Positions 34,392 to 44,318 of a DNA stretch of 64,000 bases are shown piece after piece (position 1 is the stretch's first letter; the number at the start of each line of letters is the position of its first letter). Below the pieces are notes generated by a model. That model was not told the DNA's origin. It did no database searches and saw only the letters and a program-made list of their open reading frames with translations. The translations under genes and the position numbers were made by a program. The DNA comes from CBFIGX01 sp965662265 (GTDB lineage: Bacteria; Bacteroidota; Bacteroidia; Flavobacteriales; UBA7430), in assembly GCA_965662265.1 (NCBI GenBank), contig CBFIGX010000001.1:310001-374000 (forward strand). The letters run 5' to 3'.

Positions 34392-35993
34392 TTACATCCC
34401 ATTTTGCAGTATATCTAACGCCTTTATGACCATGTCATCCTGTTCGTTAATCACTCTATACAAGCCTTCATCATTCCACTGGTGTTTAGCAATTCTTGCT
34501 TTTAGCCTTAATTGCAACCAATCTTTAGATCTGTCTATCTGTTTAGGAGTAGGACTTAGGCCTTTTGTTTTGGTATAACTTACAAAATCATCAAGAATAA
34601 TTTCTGTTATATGAAAGCCCTCACAAAACTGCTCTGCAGAAGAATATCTTGTCAACTTAGCTAAGTTATTCTCCACATAATCAAAGACAAAAGTATTTAC
34701 TAAATTTTGGGCAACAATATCATAAAGCCATTGTGAATTACTTAGGCTGTCTAAAGCAATAAAATAATCTGGGCTAATGCCCCCGCCGCCATACACAATA
34801 CGCCCAGACTTCGTATAAAATTTTAATGAATCTGTAACTTTCAAGCTATCCTCATCATAAAGTTCGCCACTATGGTAGCGGTCTATGGCTTCACTATGGT
34901 AGGCGTTTATATCGTTAGAATATGGTTTTTGTATGGATCGTCCTGAAGGTGTGTAATATCTTGATGTTGTTAGCCTAAATGCCCCGCCACTAGTAAGCAT
35001 ACTTTGTTCTTGAACTAATCCTTTACCAAAAGTTCTTCGTCCAACCACATAGCCTCGATCTTGATCTTGTATTGCTCCCGCCACTATTTCACTAGCCGAA
35101 GCCGAGCCTTCATCTACTAATACAACAATGTCTCCTTTATGAAAGCTGCCGGCTCTTGTAGAGACATAAACTTGCTTTTCGCGAGCATTTCCTTCTGTAT
35201 AGACTAATAGTTTGCCCGCAGGAAGAAATTCATCTAGCATGGCAATTGCTGCAGACAAAAAGCCTCCTGGATTAGAGCGTAAATCTAATATTAATGCCTG
35301 AAAGTCCTTATTCTTTAATCTTTTTAAGGCTGTTGAAAACTCTTGCTCTGTGGTTCCCGAAAATCTATTTACCTTTATGTAAGCATTTTTATCATCAATC
35401 ATATAAGCTACATCAACACTGGTAAGAGGTATTTTATCCCTAATAATCTCGAAAGGTAATAATTGTTGAATTCCTTTTCTTTTGATATATAAATTTACAG
35501 ATGTGCCTTTAGGACCTCGAAGGGTTCTAACAACATCTTTGTTGGTAAATCCTACTCCCGCAACGTTTAGGGTGTCTACTTTAACAATTCTGTCGCCAGC
35601 TCTAATTCCTTTTTCCTGTGATGGTCCTCCAGATATAGGACTCACCACAATAATGGTATCGTCTAAAATTTGAAATTCTACTCCTATACCGTCAAAATTA
35701 CCCGTCATGGTTTCCGTAATTTCTTGTAACTCTTTAGCTGGAATGTAACTTGAGTGTGGGTCTAAGCTTTCAAGGGTGTACGTAATGACCTCTTCTTGAA
35801 GACTATCTAAATCGATGTCGTCGACGTAGTTATAAGAGATATAATTTAATAGTTCTATGAGTGTCGGGAAAGTATTGTTATTGCTAAGATATACGTATTG
35901 CTGCTTTGTTGCGCTGTATTTACCTATCAACATACCAATGGTTAATAGGCCAACAATAATAAGGGGGCTTTTAAAGTTTAGATTGTTAGCCAT
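34392..35993 (-). CDS. C-terminal processing peptidase, S41 family
   Basis: This 533-residue periplasmic protease is anchored by an N-terminal helix (about 10-25). A PDZ domain (about 85-165) precedes the S41 core, where DEGSASASEI carries the nucleophilic Ser and RRTFGKGLVQ carries the Lys of the Ser-Lys dyad. A C-terminal DUF-like extension of about 130 residues follows, as in other Bacteroidota members. It trims exported proteins after their C termini. The ATG overlaps the end of the deaminase gene by 8 bases, so the two are coupled. Confidence 0.92.
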   Translation of the reverse strand: MANNLNFKSPLIIVGLLTIGMLIGKYSATKQQYVYLSNNNTFPTLIELLNYISYNYVDDIDLDSLQEEVITYTLESLDPHSSYIPAKELQEITETMTGNFDGIGVEFQILDDTIIVVSPISGGPSQEKGIRAGDRIVKVDTLNVAGVGFTNKDVVRTLRGPKGTSVNLYIKRKGIQQLLPFEIIRDKIPLTSVDVAYMIDDKNAYIKVNRFSGTTEQEFSTALKRLKNKDFQALILDLRSNPGGFLSAAIAMLDEFLPAGKLLVYTEGNAREKQVYVSTRAGSFHKGDIVVLVDEGSASASEIVAGAIQDQDRGYVVGRRTFGKGLVQEQSMLTSGGAFRLTTSRYYTPSGRSIQKPYSNDINAYHSEAIDRYHSGELYDEDSLKVTDSLKFYTKSGRIVYGGGGISPDYFIALDSLSNSQWLYDIVAQNLVNTFVFDYVENNLAKLTRYSSAEQFCEGFHITEIILDDFVSYTKTKGLSPTPKQIDRSKDWLQLRLKARIAKHQWNDEGLYRVINEQDDMVIKALDILQNGM

Positions 35994-36444
35994 GTGTTAT
36001 TTCCTCCATAGGGATATGCTCCACTTCTACACCTGCTTTTGTTAAGAATTCTATTCCGGTGGTATCTTTATATTTATGAATAAAAACCACTCGCTTTATG
36101 CCAGATTGATGAACTAACTTACTGCAATCTTTACATGGAGAAAGGGTTTGATAAAGGGTTGCTCCTTCAGTGCTTTGTGTCGATCTGGCGACTTTAAGAA
36201 TCGCATTCGCTTCTGCGTGTAAAACATACCACTTTGTATTTCCTTGGTTCGTTTCACAAACATTTTCAAAGCCCGAAGGTGTGCCATTATAACCATCGGA
36301 TATTATCATCCTATCTTTCACAATAAGGGCGCCAACCTGTTTTCTTTGACAATGCGATAACTGGGCCCACTCTAATGACATCTTGAGGTAAGCCTTGTCA
36401 TATCGTAGTTGTTTTATTTTGTCTTGCTCTTTATTGTTCATCAT
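35986..36444 (-). CDS. dCMP/cytidine deaminase-like protein (ComEB-like)
   Basis: The protein has 152 residues from the ATG at 36444; a second ATG at 36441 is equally good. The zinc-dependent deaminase core is complete: HAEANAI and SPCKDCSKL supply the three zinc ligands and the catalytic Glu. The fold and length match the dCMP deaminase/ComEB group. dCMP deamination to dUMP is likely. A TATTTTTG box at 36456-36463 on the reverse strand lies 12 bases before the start. It is co-transcribed with the downstream S41 protease gene. Confidence 0.9.
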   Translation of the reverse strand: MMNNKEQDKIKQLRYDKAYLKMSLEWAQLSHCQRKQVGALIVKDRMIISDGYNGTPSGFENVCETNQGNTKWYVLHAEANAILKVARSTQSTEGATLYQTLSPCKDCSKLVHQSGIKRVVFIHKYKDTTGIEFLTKAGVEVEHIPMEEITHG

Positions 36445-36532
36445 TCTATTTAATGCAAAAATACAATTGTTATAATAAATTGGTTCACAGATTAAATTTC
36501 TTTTGCAAGAACACAAATCTAAAACTATCCCA

Positions 36533-37888
36533 TTAATAGGCCTTTTCGTCGCCTCTTAAAGCTTTGTATGTGGTAATTAATATAATTCTTATATCTAAAA
36601 GTAGCGAATAGTTTTCTAGATAAAAAATATCATAGCGAACCCTGTTATTGATATCAGCAAGTACTTTGATTTCCCCTCTGTACCCTTTTATTTGTGCTAA
36701 GCCTGTAATTCCTGGTTTTACAAAATGTCGTACCATGTATTTATTTACTGACTTGGAGTATTCTTCGGTATGTTGCAACATATGAGGCCTAGGGCCAACC
36801 ACGCTCATCGATCCCAATAACACATTAAAAAATTGAGGTAGCTCATCAATACTTGTTTTTCTGATGAATGCTCCTATTTTTGTAACTCTAGCATCTAATT
36901 TAGTTGCTTGTAACTTATGCGACTGGTCGTTGACATGCATAGACCTTAACTTGTAGCAATGAAAAGGCCTACCATTTAATCCATGACGTTGTTGTTTGAA
37001 TAAAATGGGTCCCTTAGATTCTAGCCTTATTAAAATAGCTACTAGAGGTAACAACCATGATAAAAGTAACGTTATAACTAATAATGAAAATAATATATCA
37101 AAAAACCTCTTTGCGGCCCGTTTTAAGCTATCGTCTAAAGGCAGTTTTCTGAATAAAATAACTGGTAGATAATCATAATACTGGACATCCATCATTTTTC
37201 GAAAAACCCCTTTGGCATCTGGTACTAGCTTAAGAGTAATAAGATTTTTGTCTGCAAATTGTTCAAAGTCTGAAATTTGGCTTTTTGATAAGGCGTTTAA
37301 AGAAAGATAGACAGCGTCTATCTCATTATTCAAAGCAAAATCTTGCGCCTTATTTATAGGACCTAAATAAGCCTCTTCGATATCATTAACATCAGAGAAA
37401 TAGCCTTTTAGGCGATATCCTAATTCTACTTTTTCTTTAAAGTATGTTTTAAGAATATCTATGGACTCTCCCTCTCCAATTATTATAACATTTCTGTAAT
37501 TTCTTCCTGCAATACGATAGAGTTTAAGGGTAAGGCTTACGGATAACTTAACGAGCACTATTAGACCGTAAATCCAAACTAAGGTCTCCAGTTGACTGCT
37601 TATTGTATAACCCTCCATAAATATCCCGAAGTAGGTGAAATACGCTAAGAAGAAAGTCGTGAATTGCGAGATTGTTAGATAAATAACTTTTGACGGAGTT
37701 ACCGTTCTATAAATGTTGTAATACTTGTTGTTGTAGGATATTAATAACCATGCTGTATTAAAAAAAAGAATGTATATAAAATCGAGATATAGACTAGAGT
37801 TTATTAGATACATAACTATATTGATTACGGCTAGATCGAGCGTAATCAATATGGGTTTTAATAAACTTGAATATCCTCTATGTACCAC
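36533..37888 (-). CDS. Polyprenyl-phosphate sugar-phosphate transferase (WcaJ-like initiator)
   Basis: This 451-residue membrane enzyme moves a sugar 1-phosphate onto undecaprenyl phosphate to start a polysaccharide repeat. It has four N-terminal helices (about 10-120), a CoA-binding-like Rossmann segment (about 130-240), a fifth helix and the C-terminal catalytic domain with LRSMHVN, TSIDELPQFFNVLLGSMS and VGPRP. The start is GTG at 37888; an in-frame stop lies two codons upstream. It is the last gene of block A. Which sugar it transfers cannot be told. Confidence 0.9.
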   Translation of the reverse strand: MVHRGYSSLLKPILITLDLAVINIVMYLINSSLYLDFIYILFFNTAWLLISYNNKYYNIYRTVTPSKVIYLTISQFTTFFLAYFTYFGIFMEGYTISSQLETLVWIYGLIVLVKLSVSLTLKLYRIAGRNYRNVIIIGEGESIDILKTYFKEKVELGYRLKGYFSDVNDIEEAYLGPINKAQDFALNNEIDAVYLSLNALSKSQISDFEQFADKNLITLKLVPDAKGVFRKMMDVQYYDYLPVILFRKLPLDDSLKRAAKRFFDILFSLLVITLLLSWLLPLVAILIRLESKGPILFKQQRHGLNGRPFHCYKLRSMHVNDQSHKLQATKLDARVTKIGAFIRKTSIDELPQFFNVLLGSMSVVGPRPHMLQHTEEYSKSVNKYMVRHFVKPGITGLAQIKGYRGEIKVLADINNRVRYDIFYLENYSLLLDIRIILITTYKALRGDEKAY

Positions 37889-37932
37889 TCTTTATGTGAA
37901 AGTTTTTACTAATCTAATGAAAACAAAAGATA

Positions 37933-38673
37933 TTATCGATTTAGCCAGGCTTTAAATACCAACAGGATGAATTTAGTGTTACCTACAACATAGCGCTTCC
38001 ACATTCTTTTGGGTTCTTGTAGTAAACGATATAACCACTCAAGTCCGTTATTTTGCACCCATATTGGCGCACGCTTTACAAGACCTGCCTCGACATCAAA
38101 GCTCCCTCCAACACCCATAACAAAATTAAGCTTAGATAAGAGGTCTTTATGTCTGTGTAAGAAAAGTTCTTTAGTAGGAGAACTTATAGCCACAAATAGA
38201 ATTTGAGCACCGCTGTGGGCAATTTGATTGGCAATTTCTTGCTCTTGATTTGCATTGTAATAACCGTTTCTATATCCTGCTATTATGTCTTTAGAGTACT
38301 TTTTGGTATATATATCTACAACTTTAGAAACCACAGATTCTTTAGCGCCAAAGAAGAATATCTTATACTTTTTTTTGTGTGCTAGTTTAACTAAATTAGT
38401 CATCAAGTCTATCCCTGCCACCCTTTCCTTTAGTGGTTTTCCAAGTATTTTTGAAGCCCAGACCACGGCCTGTCCATCTGCATTTATCAAATCAGCTTCA
38501 TTAACAGACCTTCTTAATGAAATACTTTCTTGCATAGCGACGATTTTCGCTGCATTAACAACAACATGATGAATTAATTGTCTAGAAGCTATCGTTTTTT
38601 CGATTTTGTCTAGGGTTTCTTGCATCGAATAATTGTCAATATTCGCATTTAAAAGAAGTATTCTATTGGTCAT
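37933..38673 (-). CDS. WecG/TagA/CpsF family glycosyltransferase
   Basis: The 246-residue protein has the GT26 signature: VVVNAAKIV, LINADGQAVVW with the conserved Asp, and VGGSFDVEAG followed by LEWLYRLLQEPKRMWKRY. Enzymes of this family add ManNAcA (WecG) or ManNAc (TagA) to a lipid-linked sugar at the membrane. wecB and wecC, which make those donors, lie 8 kb upstream in the same block, so UDP-ManNAcA is a likely donor. The ATG at 38673 is preferred over a TTG one codon earlier. A TACTTTTG box lies at 38720-38727. Confidence 0.9.
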   Translation of the reverse strand: MTNRILLLNANIDNYSMQETLDKIEKTIASRQLIHHVVVNAAKIVAMQESISLRRSVNEADLINADGQAVVWASKILGKPLKERVAGIDLMTNLVKLAHKKKYKIFFFGAKESVVSKVVDIYTKKYSKDIIAGYRNGYYNANQEQEIANQIAHSGAQILFVAISSPTKELFLHRHKDLLSKLNFVMGVGGSFDVEAGLVKRAPIWVQNNGLEWLYRLLQEPKRMWKRYVVGNTKFILLVFKAWLNR

Positions 38674-38745
38674 CAATGTGGATGAGAAGCTTGAAATAAA
38701 GAGTTAAATATAATTGTAGCAAAAGTACTAAAATTGAAAGAATAA

Positions 38746-40029
38746 CTAATCCTCATTTTTGACTTTGGGTGTTCCTGAAAAATGATTTGAAAATAAAATT
38801 AGTGTTCCGAAAAAGCTTAGATAAGTAATCCCAGCATTTCTTACCATGTAATTTTCAACCATGCAAATTGATGCTATTGATATAAAAAAGAACATCCCAA
38901 TAAAGTCGTTATTTTTAATGCTTCGAAATAGGTTTGAGCCTAAATAAAAACTAATTAACAACAAAGCTATTATACCGCCTTCAATAGCGAATCCTAAGAA
39001 TTGATTGTGTGAATTATATCCTCGATTCATGGCGGCGAACATTCCTGTTTTTAAGAACTGCTTCTTAAGAATCTGACCTTCATTAGAAACGCCATAACCT
39101 AATAATGGTTTCTCTTTAATGAGATCGCTGATGGCGTACCATCGAGCTAACCGCGAATCCCCATGCCCTTTACTATTATAGTTAGTTCCTACCTCATAAG
39201 ATAGTTCCCATATGAGCTCTTTAGTGAGTTTCTGATAGAGATATGTTTTGTTAAATAGGCCAATAAAAAGAGCTGTTGTTAAAACTATAATTCCGCAAAA
39301 ACTGATGATGAAATACTTCCTATTATGAATCTTTTGATATAATATTTGCCAAAAATAAATGAATATAAGTAAACCAAATAGTCCTATTATTATTCTTGAA
39401 CTCAAAAAAAATACGGTAACAGACAGTATGGAAACAGACAACACTTTTAAGCTTTTTGTTTGTATCCTTTTGGTCTTTAGCGTTAGGGCTAGAGCAAGTA
39501 GCACATATATCCCTAAATATGAGGGGTGCATATCTATGGGCTTTGTAAAATTAAAGCCGGTATGAAAATAATTAAACAAATCATTATTAATTGAAAAATT
39601 AGGTTGCGCAGAAAAGTATTTGTGACCTAAATTCACAAGTAAAAATGCGGATGCTGCCAATGCGCCATATAATAAACCGTTAAGAGCCTTATTCTTTAAC
39701 TGCTCAAGTTGGCTAGAATTTAAAAACAAAAATGCTATGGGGCTTAATAGAAAGCTTAGCCTTCGCTCAAAAGCGATTAACACTTGCCCTACATCCTCTA
39801 CCAATATAAAACTCCACAAAACTGGTAAAAACAACAGTACAGAAGAAGAATAAAGCAGTTTTGTGTTTTCTTTTTGAAATGATAATTTTTTATACCCTAT
39901 TAATAATAATACCATAATGTAAAATAAGCCTAATACAATGCTATTTAGGCCATTACCAAATGGCAGGACGAGCCCAAAGAAAAGGGCAAAGAAAGGGAGT
40001 ATCTTATGACTTTTTAAAAGGTACATCAT
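38746..40029 (-). CDS. O-antigen ligase/polymerase family protein
   Basis: The 427-residue membrane protein has about eleven helices. It carries the Wzy_C/WaaL signature in the large periplasmic loop: RLARWYAISDLIKEKPLLGYG and then SHNQFLGFAIEGGI. It either joins repeats to lipid A or polymerises them. It overlaps the next polymerase-like gene by 26 bases, so two such proteins are encoded side by side; one may be the ligase and one the polymerase. Confidence 0.85.
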   Translation of the reverse strand: MMYLLKSHKILPFFALFFGLVLPFGNGLNSIVLGLFYIMVLLLIGYKKLSFQKENTKLLYSSSVLLFLPVLWSFILVEDVGQVLIAFERRLSFLLSPIAFLFLNSSQLEQLKNKALNGLLYGALAASAFLLVNLGHKYFSAQPNFSINNDLFNYFHTGFNFTKPIDMHPSYLGIYVLLALALTLKTKRIQTKSLKVLSVSILSVTVFFLSSRIIIGLFGLLIFIYFWQILYQKIHNRKYFIISFCGIIVLTTALFIGLFNKTYLYQKLTKELIWELSYEVGTNYNSKGHGDSRLARWYAISDLIKEKPLLGYGVSNEGQILKKQFLKTGMFAAMNRGYNSHNQFLGFAIEGGIIALLLISFYLGSNLFRSIKNNDFIGMFFFISIASICMVENYMVRNAGITYLSFFGTLILFSNHFSGTPKVKNED

Positions 40030-41245
40030 TCTTTACATACATTAAACTAAACAATAAACCGATAAATATTGCAGCCATTCCAGAATTAAAAACATGCCCA
40101 GCAATTGATGAGACACCCAACAATATGAAGGAAATTAAAAAGACAAATTTTCCGTAGCTGTAAACATTAAGTATTGAAAACCGCCATGATTGTATTAGGA
40201 TAAATCCAATACAAGTCAAAAATAGAAAAAGTCCTAAATACCCATAGGCAAAGAAAATATCCGCGATATCTATTTCTATTATTTTTTCATTATTTAATAG
40301 CTCATACTTGGCTTGTCCTAATCCTAAAAGTTTTTCCATCCAAGTGTAATGTGTTTGATAAACCACCATACTTTCTTGTAAAAAAACATTCCGATGAGAA
40401 AGTATAAACGTCCAAATATCTAGGCGTTCCCAATAAAAACTCAATCGATCATAAACAGATAATTGTTTAAGAATCGACCATAAAACACCTATAAGTAAGG
40501 GAATAATAATGAAAAAAGTGCGTCCTAATTTTTTCAGTTTTTGAAATTTAAATGTGAAGTTTGCCCGTTCAAGGGGCATAAGTATAGAAAGAAGTAACAC
40601 ACCTAACACGCTTGTTTTTGAACTTATAGTTAAACCAACAAACATGCTAAAAAGCATAAAAACATAATAAAGTCGTCTCTTATTGGCAATTAAAATTTGA
40701 TAACCCAATATACTTGTAAGAATGACAAGTAATGCGGAGGTTTCGTTACCAGCATAAAAAAAACCTTTACTTCCTATATTTCCTTCATGATACATAGGGT
40801 AGCCTAGACCAACATATTTTGCTAAAATATTTAGAGATAATACAACATATGAAAACCTAACTAGTTTTAGTAGTTTTTTTAGTTCTAATGGATCTTGTCG
40901 CTTTATGATATCCTTAAAAAATAAAAAGGCAATAAAGCTGGTAGAATACTTACTCACTTTAACCAGATCAAAGTATAAAAAACTAGCATCCGACTGAATA
41001 ATAACTTGTCTTAAACTTGGAATAAGCAAAATCAAAAACAAGATCACGGAACTAACCAAATCCTTGAAGTTAAATAAGAAAAAGCGAATAAATAGAAGGA
41101 TTAAAATAATAAGTTTAAAAGATTGACCTATGCTTATTGGTAGACTAAACCCATTTTTTAGAACAATGGTATTTATCATGTCAACAGGAAGCAATGCAAA
41201 CATCAATATAATGATGGCGTAGTCGATGGTTTGAACTCTAAGCAT
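40004..41245 (-). CDS. Wzy-like polysaccharide polymerase
   Basis: The 413-residue protein has about eleven to twelve transmembrane helices, with a large loop near residues 270-320 and a KGFFYAGNETSALLVIL segment reminiscent of O-antigen polymerases. Sequence identity in this family is low, so the call rests on topology and on its place between GT4 and ligase-type genes. It overlaps both neighbours (8 and 26 bases). Confidence 0.7.
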   Translation of the reverse strand: MLRVQTIDYAIIILMFALLPVDMINTIVLKNGFSLPISIGQSFKLIILILLFIRFFLFNFKDLVSSVILFLILLIPSLRQVIIQSDASFLYFDLVKVSKYSTSFIAFLFFKDIIKRQDPLELKKLLKLVRFSYVVLSLNILAKYVGLGYPMYHEGNIGSKGFFYAGNETSALLVILTSILGYQILIANKRRLYYVFMLFSMFVGLTISSKTSVLGVLLLSILMPLERANFTFKFQKLKKLGRTFFIIIPLLIGVLWSILKQLSVYDRLSFYWERLDIWTFILSHRNVFLQESMVVYQTHYTWMEKLLGLGQAKYELLNNEKIIEIDIADIFFAYGYLGLFLFLTCIGFILIQSWRFSILNVYSYGKFVFLISFILLGVSSIAGHVFNSGMAAIFIGLLFSLMYVKNDVPFKKS

Positions 41246-42368
41246 GGTTAAAATATACTTGTTTTAGGAGCTTCACTTCTTTTTGGACTGTTTTTGATAT
41301 ATCAATTAATTCCATGGAGGATCTTCCATTAGCAACAACCTCTTCAAAATGGTTTTTATTATTTGTAAGTGCTAGAATTTTCTTAGAAATCTCAGTAGCA
41401 CTAACACCTAAAATTCCATTTACCTGGTCTTTGATAAACTCGTTCTTTGAAGAGTTATCGGTTGTCACAATAAGAAGACCCGCTGACCCTGCCTCCATCA
41501 TTGTTACGCCTTGAGAATCCATTCGTGTTGTAGATATAAATATACCGTACTGCTGAAATATAAATTTCATTTCATCTCTCTCAAGAAACTTAGGAATTAT
41601 TTTTACTCTATGTCCAAGCTTTTTTGAGTCTATTAGCTTTTGATATTGATTTTTATATGTTCCTTCACCATAGATATCCAAGCTAAATTTTTCTGGTAAA
41701 CATTCTAATACTTCAATCGTTTTTTCAATATCGTACACCTTATTTGACAAAGATCTGATAGTCAAAATTTTAAATCGTTTGTCCGTTTGTTTTTGAAATC
41801 TAAAAAATGACGTTTCTATACCGTTAGGTATCATTTTATACGCATCTATCTTTAATTTTAAATTTCTCTCTGCTTCGTTCTTCATCCATAAAGACGGGAA
41901 AACAAAATACGTATTATTTTGCTGTGCCCTGAAGAATCTTTTCATTTTTGGAAGTACGAAAAAATCTTTTTTAATCCACTTAAACACATCGGAAACTCTA
42001 AAGTTAAATTCATACAAACGCGCGCTATAACTTTGAACCTCGCTGCCATGAACATAAACAACTGTTGGCAGACTATGCTTCATGATAAATTTATAAATAA
42101 GCCAGCCGTTATGTTTTTGAAATGGATAAATATTTAATAAGTGTAGATAAATAATTGCTCTTTTATCCAATTTACGAACAATGTCAGCGGTCGGCAACGT
42201 TTGGACTTTTACTCCTTCAAATGTATACTCATATGATTGTGATCCAGGCACATAAATAACCACTTGTTCTCCTTGTGAAATGAATTCCTTAGATCTCATA
42301 TGAACGAACATATGATTATACGGATTGTTTTTCGAAGGGTATCTTGAGCTTATGATAACTACTTTCAC
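41238..42368 (-). CDS. GT4-family glycosyltransferase
   Basis: The 376-residue GT-B enzyme has an N-terminal acceptor domain (MKVVIISSRYPS, then YVHGSEVQSYSARLYEF) and a C-terminal donor domain with the motif FISTTRMDSQGVTMMEAGSAGL (Glu at the EX7-type position). The start is GTG at 42368, overlapping the upstream TGA by 4 bases. It adds one sugar to the lipid-linked repeat on the cytosolic face; the linkage is unknown. Confidence 0.87.
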   Translation of the reverse strand: MKVVIISSRYPSKNNPYNHMFVHMRSKEFISQGEQVVIYVPGSQSYEYTFEGVKVQTLPTADIVRKLDKRAIIYLHLLNIYPFQKHNGWLIYKFIMKHSLPTVVYVHGSEVQSYSARLYEFNFRVSDVFKWIKKDFFVLPKMKRFFRAQQNNTYFVFPSLWMKNEAERNLKLKIDAYKMIPNGIETSFFRFQKQTDKRFKILTIRSLSNKVYDIEKTIEVLECLPEKFSLDIYGEGTYKNQYQKLIDSKKLGHRVKIIPKFLERDEMKFIFQQYGIFISTTRMDSQGVTMMEAGSAGLLIVTTDNSSKNEFIKDQVNGILGVSATEISKKILALTNNKNHFEEVVANGRSSMELIDISKTVQKEVKLLKQVYFNHA

Positions 42369-43342
42369 CTTTTATTTAATTTTTGAATTATGAAGTAGGT
42401 TAGTTTAGGAGTTATAAATAAGGACAGCTTTTGGATAAGCCCCAATTTGTTCGCCTTTAATATGTCCCAACGATGCTTATGATGAAGTGCGATTAGTTTT
42501 TTAGAAACTTCTGCTATATAGGCTTTTGAGTCGTATTTGTAGAGTAGTTTTTGTAAGCCAACAAAGCTGTAAAAGAAGCTTTTCTGAATTTGAGAGTTCT
42601 TTAATGTCTCAACATACATTCGCTCTAGGTCGTAACATAAAGTTAAGGCATCCTCTATAGACCTCTTATTTACTTTTGATGTCATTATTGAACCTTCTCG
42701 GATAATATAATTATAAAAAGGATCACATGTATTTTGTACTCTATTTGCCTTGTACATTACCTCTAAGGTAAAGCAAACATCCTCGTATTTTCTTTCTTTA
42801 AAAAGGATATTATTCTCTTGTAATAAAGTCCGTTTATAGAGTTTGTTCCATGCAACAATAGGTAAAATATTAATCAGGTCCATATACTCTAATCCAGTAT
42901 ACACCTTATCATTTAAGGTGTTAAATTTTTTCGGCAATCTATTTACCTCTTCACCATCGTTTATAACTCTATATGGAGTGTCAATTACATCTAAATTGTT
43001 GTCTAGCGCAATTGCACACAATTGTTCTATGGTGCCTTGGCCAGAAATAAAATCATCACTATCTATGAATAATATGTATTCTCCCTTGCAATTAGAAACT
43101 CCAATATTTCTAGCCCCACCGAGTCCTCTATTTTTCTCGTTAAGAATACAGCGAATTCTAGCATCTTTCGCTTGATATCTTTGAATAATTTGCTGACTAT
43201 TATCTGGTGAGCAATCGTCTACAATAATCATTTCCCAATCAACAAAAGACTGAGCAATGACAGAATCAAAGCATCGTTCTAAATATTCCTCGACATTGTA
43301 TACGGGAATAACGATAGATAAAAATGGGGCTTTATTTGCCAT
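42365..43342 (-). CDS. GT2-family glycosyltransferase
   Basis: The 325-residue GT-A enzyme has SIVIPVYN (9-16), the VDD motif (41-43) and the metal-binding DSDD at 94-97. The C-terminal half is basic and helical, suggesting membrane association. It overlaps both neighbours by 4 and 11 bases. It adds one residue of the block A repeat; the sugar is unknown. Confidence 0.9.
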   Translation of the reverse strand: MANKAPFLSIVIPVYNVEEYLERCFDSVIAQSFVDWEMIIVDDCSPDNSQQIIQRYQAKDARIRCILNEKNRGLGGARNIGVSNCKGEYILFIDSDDFISGQGTIEQLCAIALDNNLDVIDTPYRVINDGEEVNRLPKKFNTLNDKVYTGLEYMDLINILPIVAWNKLYKRTLLQENNILFKERKYEDVCFTLEVMYKANRVQNTCDPFYNYIIREGSIMTSKVNKRSIEDALTLCYDLERMYVETLKNSQIQKSFFYSFVGLQKLLYKYDSKAYIAEVSKKLIALHHKHRWDILKANKLGLIQKLSLFITPKLTYFIIQKLNKR

Positions 43343-44318
43343 CTTTCAATTTCTGATAAAGTTCAAGAGCTTCTTCAATGGTATTCGAAAAATACGAGCC
43401 CTCAATATCTTTTAGCCAGGTGTCGTAAAACCTTTTATTTTTACCATAACTGTTATCAACTATTGTAGATGGTATTCCCAATAATAGGCATAAAATATGA
43501 CCGTGTAATCTGGTTGAGATCACAAACTTATACTGAGAAACTAAATCTATTCCCAACTGTATATATGTTTTCTCATTTCTAAGTGGAAATAGTCCAAAAA
43601 CACTATCCTTTTTCAAAGCTTTAAAGAAGAGCTTTGATAGTTTATTATTTAGTTTCTCGTAATACTTAGCAAGGCTTTCATTTAAAGTAGGCTCAAAGGT
43701 AGACCAGTCAGAAACGACATAGTCGCCCGACAGGTCAGTTTCATCAGAATCGCCAATCTCAAAATCTCTACGTTTCATAATCAGGAGCTCTTTTGAAGCT
43801 ATATTAGATTTCTGGTAATAAGAGCAAAACGCCATGTCTGGAACCATAATGATATTACACTTGACAAAATATTTATTGAGGTAATCGAAAGAGTATTGAT
43901 CTCTTGCACAAATGGTAAGATCGGGATGTTGATTAAAAATATTTGCACTTTCAATCGCTTCAGATTCTTTTTCAAAGTGTACCGATTGTGGTAGGATAAT
44001 AATGCGCTTATTAGAGTTCTCACGAATCACTTTTTCTCTATACTTCTGATGCATAGGATATAAATCGCCAAAGTTTCCACCCCCGTGTAACAAAATTATA
44101 TTCGAATTTATTTTTTCCAAAAAGTTAAATGTTACACTCGACTGAGTTAGACAACGAAAAGGGGATTTACAAAAAAAATCTAACTCACCATTATAAATCA
44201 GTTGATCACCAATATTTTTGTGATTTGGGATATCTAACAACACATAATCTTCAGTGATTAGAGAAGACAGTTCATCCAGAATATTGTTTTTCAAATCTTT
44301 AACTGAACTATATATCAT
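43332..44318 (-). CDS. Polysaccharide pyruvyl transferase family protein
   Basis: The 328-residue protein has the PS_pyruv_trans pattern: HKNIGDQLIYNGEL near residue 33, LLHGGGNFGD, ILPQSVHFE and STRLHGHILCLLLGIPS. It transfers pyruvate from PEP to a sugar hydroxyl as a ketal, giving the polymer acidic groups. The overlap with neighbours (11 bases each side) places it firmly in the block A operon. Confidence 0.88.
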   Translation of the reverse strand: MIYSSVKDLKNNILDELSSLITEDYVLLDIPNHKNIGDQLIYNGELDFFCKSPFRCLTQSSVTFNFLEKINSNIILLHGGGNFGDLYPMHQKYREKVIRENSNKRIIILPQSVHFEKESEAIESANIFNQHPDLTICARDQYSFDYLNKYFVKCNIIMVPDMAFCSYYQKSNIASKELLIMKRRDFEIGDSDETDLSGDYVVSDWSTFEPTLNESLAKYYEKLNNKLSKLFFKALKKDSVFGLFPLRNEKTYIQLGIDLVSQYKFVISTRLHGHILCLLLGIPSTIVDNSYGKNKRFYDTWLKDIEGSYFSNTIEEALELYQKLKDGK